The translations under genes and the position numbers were made by a program. Positions 33,042-41,565 of a stretch of 56,435 bases of DNA are shown one piece after another. The DNA is taken from positions 1-56,435 of the forward strand of contig JAWKRB010000043.1 in NCBI GenBank assembly GCA_041389885.1, in the 5' to 3' direction. The notes under the pieces were generated by a model. That model was not told the origin of the DNA. It searched no databases and was given only the letters and a program-made list of their open reading frames with translations. The DNA is from JAWKRB01 sp041389885 (GTDB lineage: Bacteria > Myxococcota_A > Polyangia > Polyangiales > Ga0077539). The number at the start of each line of letters is the position of its first letter. Position 1 is the stretch's first letter.

Positions 33042-34838
33042 ATGCGCCGCACTCGCTTTGCTCAGGCACTCGCGCTCTCGCTCACCGCTGCGCTGTTGAG
33101 TCCGCACCCCGCGGCAGCCCAACAGTACATCAACCTCCCGGGCACGCAGCCCGGGGAGCTCGACAACGCGACGCCGCTCGACACGGCGGCGCCGTGCGGC
33201 ACGAGCTGCCACTTCGACCGCGACCCGACGATGCCGCAGAACCCCATGCCCTACGACGGCTGGCTCGGCTCGATGATGGGCAACGCGATGCGCGACCCGC
33301 TCTTTCTCGCCGCGCTCACCGTCGCCGAGCAGGACGTGCCGGGCGTGGGCGACTACTGCCTCCGCTGCCACACGCCCTCGGGCTTTCTCGCGGGGCGCAC
33401 GCGCTCGACGCCGACGGCCTCGCGGGGCACCGAGCTCGAGCCCGGCGACCTCGACGGCGTGAGCTGCGACGTGTGCCACCGCATGGAGGCCACCACCAAC
33501 GTCGGGAGCGCGCAGTACGTGATCTCCCCCGGCGACACGCGCTACGGCCCCTACGCGAACATCGACAGCATCCGTCACCCCGGCGCGGTGTCGACCTGGC
33601 TCCCCGACTCGCGGATGTGCGGCACCTGCCACAGCATCTTGAACCCCGCGCGTCCGCTGCTGCGCGTCGACGGCACCGACACCGGGCAGCGCTTCCCCCT
33701 CGACACGAGCTACGACGAGTGGGCCAACTCGGCCTTCGCCGTCACGGGCTCCCCCGACGCGCGCACCTGTCAGGACTGCCACATGCCCCGCCGCGGCCGG
33801 CCGGGCTTCGTGTCGACGAACAACACCGCGATGATGCGCGAAGACCCGCGCAGCCACGACCTCGCCGGCGCGAACTCGTGGATGCTCCGGGTGCTCCGCG
33901 ACATGCGCAACGACATGGGCTCGGGCGAGTTCTACGACCCCGAGCTCGCGCCCTTCTACGAGGTCGGCGCGCAGCGCGCCGAGGCGATGCTCCGAGACTC
34001 CCTCACCCTCGAGGTGCGCGAGGCGCCCACGCGGGCGAACCCCGGCGACTCGGTGCAGCTCGTGGCGCGCATCACCAACCGCTCCGGGCACCGCCTGCCC
34101 ACGGGCTACGCCGACGGCCGCAGGGTGTGGCTCGAGGTCGCCCTGGTCGACGCCACGGGCCGCGCGACGGTGATCTCCGGCGCGTACGACGACGCCGAGG
34201 CGCACCTCGACACCGCCGACACGCAGCTGCACATCTACGAGGCGCACCACGGGCGCTCGGGCATGGGCCACGGCGAGCACATCGCGCTGCACGACACGAT
34301 CTTCAAGGACACGCGCATCCCCCCCAGGGGCTACCGCCCCGCGCCGGGCCACGAGCCCGTCGGCGCCGACTACAGCGGCGGCGAGGCCGGCGCGCTGCGG
34401 CACTGGGACGACGCGCGCTACACCATCGCGATCCCGCCGGGCGCGCAGGGGCAGTTCACGCTCCGCGTGCGGGCGCGCTACCAGAGCACCACGCGCGAAT
34501 ACGTCGAGTTCCTCGCGCGGGAGAACCGCACCGACGACCGGGGCATGGAGCTGCTCCGGCGCTACAACGCCTCGGGCCGCGCGGCGCCCTTCACCATGGC
34601 CGAGGCCACCGCGCCGCTGCAGGTTGGCGACGCCGTGACCCCCTCCGACGCGGGCGCCCCCTCTGACGCGAGCGCCCCGACCGACACCGGCGTCCCCGCC
34701 GACACGGGCCCCGGGCGCATCGAGCCCAATTGCGGCTGCGCCACGCAGTCGCCGTCGTCGTCGAAGGGCGCGGCCTGGGCGCTGCTCCTCGCCGCCCTCG
34801 CCTCGCTGTCGCCCCGTCGCCGCCGCGCCCCGCGCTGA
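33042..34838 (+). CDS. Multihaem c-type cytochrome with MYXO-CTERM-like tail
   Basis: The 598-residue protein has a Sec signal peptide ending PAAAQ. Five haem-binding motifs are visible: CGTSCH (52-57, a CX3CH variant), CLRCH (106-110), CDVCH (142-146), CGTCH (193-197) and CQDCH (243-247). The middle region is predicted beta-rich (DSVQLVARITNRSGHRLPTGYADGR). After an Asp/Ser/Pro linker the C-terminus has NCGCA, a hydrophobic stretch (AAWALLLAALASL) and RRRR, the organisation of the MYXO-CTERM sorting signal. The protein should be exported, loaded with haem and anchored at the cell surface, where it may take part in extracellular electron transfer or in multihaem oxidoreductase chemistry. Confidence 0.85.
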   Translation: MRRTRFAQALALSLTAALLSPHPAAAQQYINLPGTQPGELDNATPLDTAAPCGTSCHFDRDPTMPQNPMPYDGWLGSMMGNAMRDPLFLAALTVAEQDVPGVGDYCLRCHTPSGFLAGRTRSTPTASRGTELEPGDLDGVSCDVCHRMEATTNVGSAQYVISPGDTRYGPYANIDSIRHPGAVSTWLPDSRMCGTCHSILNPARPLLRVDGTDTGQRFPLDTSYDEWANSAFAVTGSPDARTCQDCHMPRRGRPGFVSTNNTAMMREDPRSHDLAGANSWMLRVLRDMRNDMGSGEFYDPELAPFYEVGAQRAEAMLRDSLTLEVREAPTRANPGDSVQLVARITNRSGHRLPTGYADGRRVWLEVALVDATGRATVISGAYDDAEAHLDTADTQLHIYEAHHGRSGMGHGEHIALHDTIFKDTRIPPRGYRPAPGHEPVGADYSGGEAGALRHWDDARYTIAIPPGAQGQFTLRVRARYQSTTREYVEFLARENRTDDRGMELLRRYNASGRAAPFTMAEATAPLQVGDAVTPSDAGAPSDASAPTDTGVPADTGPGRIEPNCGCATQSPSSSKGAAWALLLAALASLSPRRRRAPR

Positions 34839-34866
34839 CACCCGCCTCGTGCTAGAGGCGGTCTCG

Positions 34867-36060
34867 ATGGACGACTCTCCCCGCCTCGGCGACCGCTCGC
34901 TCTTCCCCGACCTGCAGCCCCGCGCCTACCTCGCGCACGCGGCGCTCTCGCCCGCGTCGGTGCCCGTGCGGCGCGCGCTCATCGCCGCCGTCACCGACAC
35001 GGCGCGGCGCGGCGCGGCGTACTTCGGCGACTCCCTCGCGCAGCGTGATCGCTTGCGGCACAAGCTCTCCGCGCTCATGGGCGCCGAGGAGGGAGAGGTC
35101 GCGCTGACCATGAACACCTCGCAGGGCGTGACCGACGTCGCGCTGTGCCTCCCCTGGCGCGAGGGCGACCGGGTGCTGTGCCTCACCGGAGATTTCCCCG
35201 CGAACGTCACGCCGTGGCAGCGCGCGGCGGCGCTCTTCGGCCTCGAGGTGCGCTTCATCGACGCCGACCTCTTTCGCACCGACCCCACCCGCGCGTGGGA
35301 GCACTTCGACCGCGAGACCGCCGGCGGCGTGCGCCTCGTGGCCTCCAGCGCGGTGCAGTTTCAGACCGGCTTTCGCATGCCCCTCGCCGACCTCTCCGGG
35401 CGCGCCCACGCGCGCGGCGGCGAGCTCTTCGTCGACGCGATTCAGGCCCTCGGCGGCACCCCCGTCGACGTCGTCGCCGACGGCATCGACTACCTCGCGA
35501 GCGGCTCGCACAAGTTCCTGATGGGCGTCGAGGGCGTCGGCGCGGTGTACGCCCGCCGTGAGCTCGCGCGCGCGCTGCGTCCGCACGTCGCGGGGTGGTT
35601 GGGGCACCCCGACACCTTCGACTTTCTCTCGCAGGGCGCGGGGCTGCTGCGCTACGACAAGCCCCTGCGCGACGACGCGCTGATGTTCGAGCAGGGGACC
35701 TTCAACGCCGTCGGGTGCGCCGCCCTCGAGGCCTCCGTCGACCTCCTGCGCGCCCTGGGCGTCGGGGCGATTCACGCCCACGTCAACGCGTACCTCGACG
35801 CGCTCGAGCCGGGCCTCGTCGCCCGCGGCTTCACGTCGGTGCGCGACGCGTCCACCGCGGGTCGGTCGTGCATCTTGAGCGCGCGTCCGCCGCGGGGGAG
35901 CGTGGGGGCGTGGGCGCGGGCGCTCGCCGAGCGGGGCGTGGTGGTGAGCACCCCCGACGGGCTCCTGCGCTTCGCGCCGCACTGGCCCAACAGCCTCGCC
36001 GAGGTGCCCGCGGTGCTCGACGCCGTCGACGGCGCCGCGCATCACTTCGACACGGCGTGA
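34867..36060 (+). CDS. Class V aminotransferase-fold PLP enzyme
   Basis: The 397-residue protein starts at ATG 34867; an in-frame GTG 18 nt upstream is less likely. Family marks are AYLAHAALSPASVPVR, MNTSQGVTDVAL, FVDAIQALGGTPVDV and the PLP-lysine motif SGSHKFLMG. This is the cysteine desulfurase/isopenicillin-N epimerase-like group, but clearly different from the other class V protein in the window. TAGAGG lies 8 nt before the ATG. The reaction is unknown; no partner gene is close. Confidence 0.85.
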   Translation: MDDSPRLGDRSLFPDLQPRAYLAHAALSPASVPVRRALIAAVTDTARRGAAYFGDSLAQRDRLRHKLSALMGAEEGEVALTMNTSQGVTDVALCLPWREGDRVLCLTGDFPANVTPWQRAAALFGLEVRFIDADLFRTDPTRAWEHFDRETAGGVRLVASSAVQFQTGFRMPLADLSGRAHARGGELFVDAIQALGGTPVDVVADGIDYLASGSHKFLMGVEGVGAVYARRELARALRPHVAGWLGHPDTFDFLSQGAGLLRYDKPLRDDALMFEQGTFNAVGCAALEASVDLLRALGVGAIHAHVNAYLDALEPGLVARGFTSVRDASTAGRSCILSARPPRGSVGAWARALAERGVVVSTPDGLLRFAPHWPNSLAEVPAVLDAVDGAAHHFDTA

Positions 36061-36214
36061 GGGCGCGAGGGCTCCTGGCCGGGGTTGCAGACACGGCCCG
36101 CGTCGGGGCAGGAGACGGGTTGCAAAGACCACCCCCCCACCACGCCGACGAGCCGCGCACCGCGACCCTGCCCAACCCTCTGCCGCCACGCGGGTCCCTC
36201 GTTCGACCCGCCAG

Positions 36215-36343
36215 GTGCCGCGCCCCACGCGCAGCGGCAAGGCGCTGGATTTCGAGGCGGCTCGACGCGATCGAGCGCTCACCCAGCGGCAGGCCGCTGA
36301 CGACCTCGGCGTGCCCCGCACGACCCTGCTGAGGTGGTCCGCT
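36215..36343 (+). pseudogene. HTH fragment, possible transposase or regulator remnant
   Basis: A frame from GTG 36215 encodes ~43 plausible residues (PRPTRSGKALDFEAARRDRALTQ ... LGVPRTTLLRW), a clear helix-turn-helix. It then runs into the oppositely oriented 3' end of the next gene and becomes its antisense. The style resembles N-termini of some IS transposases and Xre-like regulators. Codon use is less GC-biased than in neighbours. Probably a truncated mobile or regulatory gene; the family is uncertain. Confidence 0.4.
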
Positions 36344-36715
36344 TCACCGATCCAGGCGCAGCCTTACGAGCGCGCGCATCCCCGGTCGGCCGCCCTGATC
36401 CCACGGGAGCAGCGCGTCGGCGAGGCACTCCGAGAGCCCTGGAGAGAGCAGCGCCGGCGCGAGCACCACGGTCGTCGCGCGGCCCGCGCGGCTGACGTTG
36501 AGCGTGACGTAGATGCGCCGCAGCGACGCGAGGCCCTCGGGGTCTTCGCGCGCCGCGCGCGAGACGCACTGGAGCACCGCGTCGCGACGTCGCGCGAGCT
36601 CCCGCGTGGCGTCGGGCACGCTCGCGCGCACCGTGCCCGCCACCGAGAGCTGCTGCGCCTGCGCCGCGGCGCTCGCGACCAGCACGCTCAGGGCGACCGC
36701 GGCGGCGCGCATCAC
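36344..36715 (-). CDS. Small secreted AgmX-like protein
   Basis: The ~123-residue protein has a signal peptide (MRAAAVALSVLVASAAAQA). The body pattern VLQCVSRA...LRRIYVTLNVSRAGRATTVVLAPALLSPGLSECLADAL is like the C-terminal domain of AgmX/PglI-type myxobacterial motility/envelope proteins: two conserved Cys around a GxVxxV strand region. The GTG start (36715) overlaps the stop of the upstream GH1 gene as GTGA; an ATG one codon later is an alternative. It is probably periplasmic. Confidence 0.6.
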   Translation of the reverse strand: MMRAAAVALSVLVASAAAQAQQLSVAGTVRASVPDATRELARRRDAVLQCVSRAAREDPEGLASLRRIYVTLNVSRAGRATTVVLAPALLSPGLSECLADALLPWDQGGRPGMRALVRLRLDR

Positions 36716-38391
36716 GTCCCCGCGTCGCCGCCGTGACAGAGCCTCGGGGCCTGGTACGGCGCGAGGGAGTTGAGCAGCGCGTCGCTCACCTCGCCCGCGG
36801 TGATGATCTGGCGGTAGAGACCCGCGGCGGCGGTGGGGACGCGGGCGCGGGTGGGGTCGTTGAAGTCCACGGTGTACAGACCGAAGCGCGGGCAGAAACC
36901 TTCAGCCCACTCGAAATTATCCACGATGGACCAGTGGTAGTAGCCGCGAATGTCCATGCCCTCGCGAATCGCGCGGGCCACCACCGCGAGGTGCTCGGCG
37001 AGGAAGCGCTGGCGGTTCACCCCCACGCGGTCGGCGACGCCGTTCTCGGTGATCAGCACCGGCAGGCGGTACTGCTGGAGCTCGCGGAGCACGAGGAGAA
37101 AGCCCTGGGGGTAGATGTCCCAGGCGAGGTCCGACTTGGGCAGCGGGGTGGCGAGGCCCACCTGCTCGGGCAGCCCCCGGAGGATGGGGATGATCGAGAT
37201 CCCCCGCACCAGCGTGAGGCCGTAGTAGTTCACGCCGACGTAGTCCGCGCGGGCGCGGAGGGTGGGGTCGTTGCGTCGGTCGTCGGGGCCGTCGAGGGAG
37301 CCGTCGGCGTCGGCGTCGAGGTCGCCGTTCACGATCGCGTTGAGCATCAGGCGGTTGTTGACGTACTGCGTGGTCTCGGCGGCGAGCTGGTCCTCGGCGC
37401 GCTCGGGGTTGTTCGCGCGAAAGACCCGGTTGTGCGACGCGATGCTCACCATGCAGGGCCGCGCGCCCCCGGCGTCGGCGCCCACCGTCGCCGACACCGT
37501 GTCGGCCTCGTGCAGCGCGTCGTAGGCCCGCGCGTGCGCCAGGATCATGTTGCGCAGGATCGCGCGCGCCGACACGAAATCCGCGCTGCGGCCGGGGGGA
37601 AAGACGCCCTGGAGGAACCCCCCGGCGACGGTCACCACGGGCTCGTTGATGGTCACCCACCAGTCGACCTCGGCGCCGTACTCCGCGCCCACGAAGCGGC
37701 TCCAGGCCGCGAAGTCGTCGATGATCTCCGCGCGGTTCCAGCCCTGCGCGCCCGCGTCGGCGCCGATGTCGTTGAGGTAATCGGGGAGGGTGAAGTGCTG
37801 CAGGGTGACCATGGGCACGAGGCGCCGCTGGGCCATCGCCTGGAGCACGCTGTGGTAGTACGCCACGCCCTCGGCGCTCGCGGCCCCGCGGCAGGCGGCG
37901 GTGAACTGCGAGAGGGGCATCGAGGCCGCCGCGCGGCACGCCGCCCACGCGGTGCGGGTGGGGAAGAGCCGCGCCCACTCGACGCCGAAGCGGTAGCTGT
38001 TCTGCCCCGAGGCCACCAGCGCGTCGAGGTCGGCGGCGAAGAGGGTGAGGGAGCGCGGTCCGTCGTCGGCGCGGTCGCCGCCGAGGATGCGCCCGGGCAT
38101 GCGCTCCCAGGCGCCCCAGTCGGTGTTCGCGAGGCCGCCCTCGATCTGGTAGGGCGCCGTCGCCGAGCCCCAGAGAAATCCCTGCGGAAAGGGCCCGCGG
38201 GGGTTCGGGTCGAAGGGCTCGATGGTGGGCGGCGGGGGCGCGTCCACGGCGTCGGTCGAGACGTCGAGAGCGACGTCGCTCCCGCCGAGGTCGTTGGCGG
38301 TGACATCGGCGACGGAGGCGTCGGCGGGGCTCGACGGAGACTCGGAGCAGCCGAAGGCGAAGACCGCGAGGAGGGCGAGGGCGCTGCGCAT
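36712..38391 (-). CDS. Glycoside hydrolase family 1 lipoprotein (beta-glucosidase-like)
   Basis: The 559-residue protein has a lipobox (FAFGC) and an Asp-rich linker, then a full GH1 barrel starting at FLWGSATAPYQIEGG (~72-86). The acid/base glutamate is E250 in TINEP and the nucleophile is E449 in LITENGVAD. RGYYHWSIVDNFEWAEG near the C-terminus completes the family pattern. A Cys-rich insert (~145-175) and DADGSLDGPDD are unusual. It is a surface-anchored retaining glycosidase; the substrate is unknown. TATACT lies 8 nt before the ATG. Confidence 0.92.
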   Translation of the reverse strand: MRSALALLAVFAFGCSESPSSPADASVADVTANDLGGSDVALDVSTDAVDAPPPPTIEPFDPNPRGPFPQGFLWGSATAPYQIEGGLANTDWGAWERMPGRILGGDRADDGPRSLTLFAADLDALVASGQNSYRFGVEWARLFPTRTAWAACRAAASMPLSQFTAACRGAASAEGVAYYHSVLQAMAQRRLVPMVTLQHFTLPDYLNDIGADAGAQGWNRAEIIDDFAAWSRFVGAEYGAEVDWWVTINEPVVTVAGGFLQGVFPPGRSADFVSARAILRNMILAHARAYDALHEADTVSATVGADAGGARPCMVSIASHNRVFRANNPERAEDQLAAETTQYVNNRLMLNAIVNGDLDADADGSLDGPDDRRNDPTLRARADYVGVNYYGLTLVRGISIIPILRGLPEQVGLATPLPKSDLAWDIYPQGFLLVLRELQQYRLPVLITENGVADRVGVNRQRFLAEHLAVVARAIREGMDIRGYYHWSIVDNFEWAEGFCPRFGLYTVDFNDPTRARVPTAAAGLYRQIITAGEVSDALLNSLAPYQAPRLCHGGDAGT

Positions 38392-38399
38392 GACGCGGG

Positions 38400-38405
38400 A
38401 GTATA
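38400..38405 (-). promoter_or_regulatory. TATACT -10-like hexamer before the GH1 gene
   Basis: TATACT is one base from the sigma-70 -10 consensus and ends 8 nt before the ATG at 38391. No -35 consensus is seen 16-18 nt upstream and no Shine-Dalgarno sequence lies between, so the transcript may be leaderless. Confidence 0.5.
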
Positions 38406-38480
38406 GGTCGCCCGCGGCCCGAGTCGGGAGCTCCCCAGAGAACGCTGGCGAAACCCGGCGAGATCCCGTTACTTCATCGC

Positions 38481-40367
38481 ATGACCTCCCCCGCGAGCGA
38501 CCTGGTGATCGGCGTCGCCGGGCACATCGACCACGGAAAGACCGCCCTCGTGCGCGCCCTCACCGGCGTCGACACCGACCGGCTCCCTGAGGAGAAGTCC
38601 CGCGGGATCACCATCGAGCTGGGCTTCGCGCCCCTCACCCTCCCCGGCGGTCGCCGCGCGGCCGTCGTCGACATGCCCGGCCACGAGCGCTTCGTGCGCA
38701 CCATGATCGCCGGCGCCGGCGGCGTCGACGTGATGCTGCTGATCATCGCGGCCAACGAGGGGGTGATGCCGCAGACCCGCGAGCACCTCGCCATCGCGGG
38801 TCTCGTCGGCGTGCGCGCGGGGATCTGCGTGCTCACCAAGCGCGACCTCGCCGCGGCCGACATCGTCGAGCTCGCGGCGGACGAGGCGCGGGAGCTGCTC
38901 CAGGGCACGGCCCTCGAGGGCGCGCCGGTGGTCCCGGTGAGCGCGGTCACGGGTGACGGGATCGACGCGCTGCGTGAGGCCATCGCGTCGATCTCGCTGC
39001 CGCCCAGAGACTTCAGCGGACCTCCGCTCCTCGCGGTGGACCGGGCCTTCGTGCGCAAGGGCTTCGGCGTGGTGGTGACCGGCACCCTCGTCGCAGGGTC
39101 GGTGCGCGAGGGTGACGCGCTCTGCCTGGGCCCGAGCGGACCCGACCACCGCCTCCTCGACGTGCGCGTGCGCGCGCTGCAGGTGCACGGCGCGTCGGTG
39201 ACCGAGGCCCGCGCGGGCACGCGCCTCGCGGTGAACCTCGCGGGGGTCGACCTCGCCGAGGTGCCCCGCGGCGCGTGGCTCTTTCGCCGCGGCGAGCTCG
39301 CGGTGACCACGGCCTTCGACGCGGAGGTCGCCCTGCTCCCTGGCGCGAAGCGCGCGCTGCGGCGACGCGCGAAGCTGGAGGTCGCCGCGGGCGCGACGCA
39401 CGCCCTCGCGTCGCTCTCGCTGCTCGAAGGCGACGCCCTCGAGCCGGGGCGCAGCGCCCTCGCGCGCGTTCGCACCGACCGGCCCCTCGTGCTGCGACCG
39501 GGCGAGCGCCTGGTGCTCCGCGGTCCACCCTCCCTCGCCGCGGTGGGGGGCACGGTCGGCGGCGCCGTGGTGGTGCGACCGGTGGTGGAGCGGCTGCGCC
39601 GCCGCGCGGTGGCGCTGGAGCGCGCGAGCCGCGCCCGCGGGGGCCCCCTCGCGAGCGCCCTCGTCGCGCTCGAAGCCTTGGGGCACAAGGGTCTAGACCG
39701 CGCGGAGCTCGTCGCGCGCGCGGGCTACGCGGCGCGCGAGGGGGCCCGGCTGGTCGCGCTGGGGAGCGATCGCTTCCTCTCCGCGGCGACGGTGCGCGAG
39801 CTCGAGCGCGCGGTGCTCGACGCGCTGAGCGCGCACCACGCGGCGCACCCGGCGGAGCGCGGCGCGGAGCGTCGGCGGCTCTCGTCCCTCGCGCCCGACG
39901 CGGCGCTCGACCTCGCGCTGTCGTCCCTCATCGCGTCGGGGAGGGTCACCCGCGACGGCGACCTGCTCGCCCGCGCGGGGTGGAAGCCCCGCGGCCTCGA
40001 CGACCTCCCGTATGTCTCGCAGGTGCGCGACGCGGTGCTCAAGGCCGGCCTCGCGGCGCCCACGCGGGCGGAGCTGCTGGGCGCGGCGGGGGGCGACGCG
40101 AAGGCCCTGGACGCGGCGCTGCGACGTCTCCTCGAGCGCCGCGAGGCCGTGCGGGTGAGCGCGGACTTCGTCGCGAGCGCCGCGGCGGTGGGCGAGCTCG
40201 AGGCGCGCCTCGTCGCCTACCTCGAAGCGCACGGCACCATCGACGCGCAGGGCTTCAAGGACCTCTCGGGGCTCACGCGCAAGCACGCGATCCCGATGAT
40301 GGAGCACTTCGACGCGAAGAAGCTCACGCTGCGCGTGGGCGACGCGCGCAAGCTCCGGGGCCGCTGA
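38481..40367 (+). CDS. selB: Selenocysteine-specific elongation factor SelB
   Basis: The 628-residue translational GTPase delivers selenocysteyl-tRNA to UGA codons. It shows G1 GHIDHGKT (14-21), RGITIELGF (41-49), G3 DMPGHE (64-69) and a TKRDL G4 variant (119-123). The C-terminal half contains winged-helix-like segments ending IDAQGFKDLSGLTRKHAIPMMEHFDAKKLTLRVGD, the SECIS-binding type of domain. Its presence means the organism uses selenocysteine. No selA, selD, tRNA-Sec or selenoprotein gene was recognised in this window. TACTTC lies 5 nt upstream of the ATG. Confidence 0.95.
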   Translation: MTSPASDLVIGVAGHIDHGKTALVRALTGVDTDRLPEEKSRGITIELGFAPLTLPGGRRAAVVDMPGHERFVRTMIAGAGGVDVMLLIIAANEGVMPQTREHLAIAGLVGVRAGICVLTKRDLAAADIVELAADEARELLQGTALEGAPVVPVSAVTGDGIDALREAIASISLPPRDFSGPPLLAVDRAFVRKGFGVVVTGTLVAGSVREGDALCLGPSGPDHRLLDVRVRALQVHGASVTEARAGTRLAVNLAGVDLAEVPRGAWLFRRGELAVTTAFDAEVALLPGAKRALRRRAKLEVAAGATHALASLSLLEGDALEPGRSALARVRTDRPLVLRPGERLVLRGPPSLAAVGGTVGGAVVVRPVVERLRRRAVALERASRARGGPLASALVALEALGHKGLDRAELVARAGYAAREGARLVALGSDRFLSAATVRELERAVLDALSAHHAAHPAERGAERRRLSSLAPDAALDLALSSLIASGRVTRDGDLLARAGWKPRGLDDLPYVSQVRDAVLKAGLAAPTRAELLGAAGGDAKALDAALRRLLERREAVRVSADFVASAAAVGELEARLVAYLEAHGTIDAQGFKDLSGLTRKHAIPMMEHFDAKKLTLRVGDARKLRGR

Positions 40368-40415
40368 GCGGCGTCCCTTCCCTCGGCGGCGCGCGAGGAC
40401 TACGGTGCGCGCACC

Positions 40416-41558
40416 ATGGCCCGCTCCCCGAACATCGAGATCTCCTCTGGGACGAAGTCCTTCATGCGCAGCGCGGTGTTCACCGTAATGGCGCTGGTGG
40501 TGGCTTGCGTCGTCGGCTCCGCGTCGTGCACCCGCGTCGACCCGGGCCACATCGGCATCCGCGTGAAGCTCGCGGGCTCCGAGCGCGGGGTGCAGAACGC
40601 GCCCATCGTCACGGGCTGGGTGGTCTACAACCCCCTCACCGAGATGGTCGTGGAGTTCCCCACGAGCGTGCAGAACGTCGTGTGGACCCGCGACCTTCAC
40701 GAGGGCTCCCCCGTCGACGAGTCGATCTCCTTCGCGTCGTCTGAGGGCGTGACCATCAACGCCGACATCGGCCTCGCGTTTCACATCGACGCCGACAAGG
40801 CCCCCGCCCTCTACGCCCGCTTTCGTCAGCGCAACCTCATGGTCCTGGCGCACGGGTACATCCGCAACGAGGTGCGCGAGGCCATCAACGACGCCGCCGC
40901 GCACCGCCCCGTGCAAGAGATCTACGGCGCGGGCAAGACCGCGCTCATCAACGAGGCCCTGCGCAGCGTGGTCGCGCGGCTCTCCCCCTACGGCTTCGTC
41001 ATCGACCAGCTCACCTTCAACTCCGCGCTGCGCCTCCCCGACAACGTGATGGGGGCGATCAACCGCGCGATGGAGGCCACGCAGAACGCCATCCAGGCCG
41101 AGAACCGCGTGCGGCAGATTCGCGCCGAGGCCGACCAGGCCATCGCCCGCGCCCACGGCGAGGCCGAGGCCGCCCGGCAGCGCGCGCAGGGCGAGGGCGA
41201 CGCGCTGCTCATTCGCGCGCAGGCCGAGGCGCAGGCCAACGAGGTGATCCGCCTGTCGATGTCGCGCGAGGTGATCAACTACCGCGCCCTCGAGCGCTGG
41301 GACGGGCACCTCCCGGTGGTCAGCGGCGGCGCCAACGCGATGCCCATGCTCACCCTCGACACCGCGCAGGTCACCCAGCTCCCCGAGGGCGAGCGCCGCG
41401 AGCGGCTGCGCCAGCTCCTCGGCGCGATGCAGACCAGCAACGCCCAGCGCGCCGCCAACGCGCGCGCCGCCAACGCGCCCGGCGACACCCCCGCCCCCGC
41501 GCCCGCGCCCGCCCCCCAGCCGGGCAACACGATCACCCCGACACCCCCGACGCCCTGA
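40416..41558 (+). CDS. SPFH/prohibitin domain membrane protein
   Basis: The 380-residue protein has an N-terminal membrane anchor (~17-37, FTVMALVVACVVGSASC) and an SPFH domain (VDPGHIGIRVKLAGSERG ... FHIDADKAPALYARFR). A long coiled coil rich in Ala/Glu/Arg (~220-290, RQIRAEADQAIARAHGEAEAARQRA) follows. The C-terminal tail is Ala/Pro-rich. SPFH proteins organise membrane microdomains or proteases such as FtsH. TACGGT lies 9 nt before the ATG. It converges on the methyltransferase gene with a 7-nt gap. Confidence 0.88.
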   Translation: MARSPNIEISSGTKSFMRSAVFTVMALVVACVVGSASCTRVDPGHIGIRVKLAGSERGVQNAPIVTGWVVYNPLTEMVVEFPTSVQNVVWTRDLHEGSPVDESISFASSEGVTINADIGLAFHIDADKAPALYARFRQRNLMVLAHGYIRNEVREAINDAAAHRPVQEIYGAGKTALINEALRSVVARLSPYGFVIDQLTFNSALRLPDNVMGAINRAMEATQNAIQAENRVRQIRAEADQAIARAHGEAEAARQRAQGEGDALLIRAQAEAQANEVIRLSMSREVINYRALERWDGHLPVVSGGANAMPMLTLDTAQVTQLPEGERRERLRQLLGAMQTSNAQRAANARAANAPGDTPAPAPAPAPQPGNTITPTPPTP

Positions 41559-41565
41559 GGGGCGC

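Noticed and set aside
40361..40375. GCCGC-tga-GCGGC hairpin across the selB stop as a terminator
   Set aside because: Short stem and no U-tract; such pairings are common by chance at this GC content.
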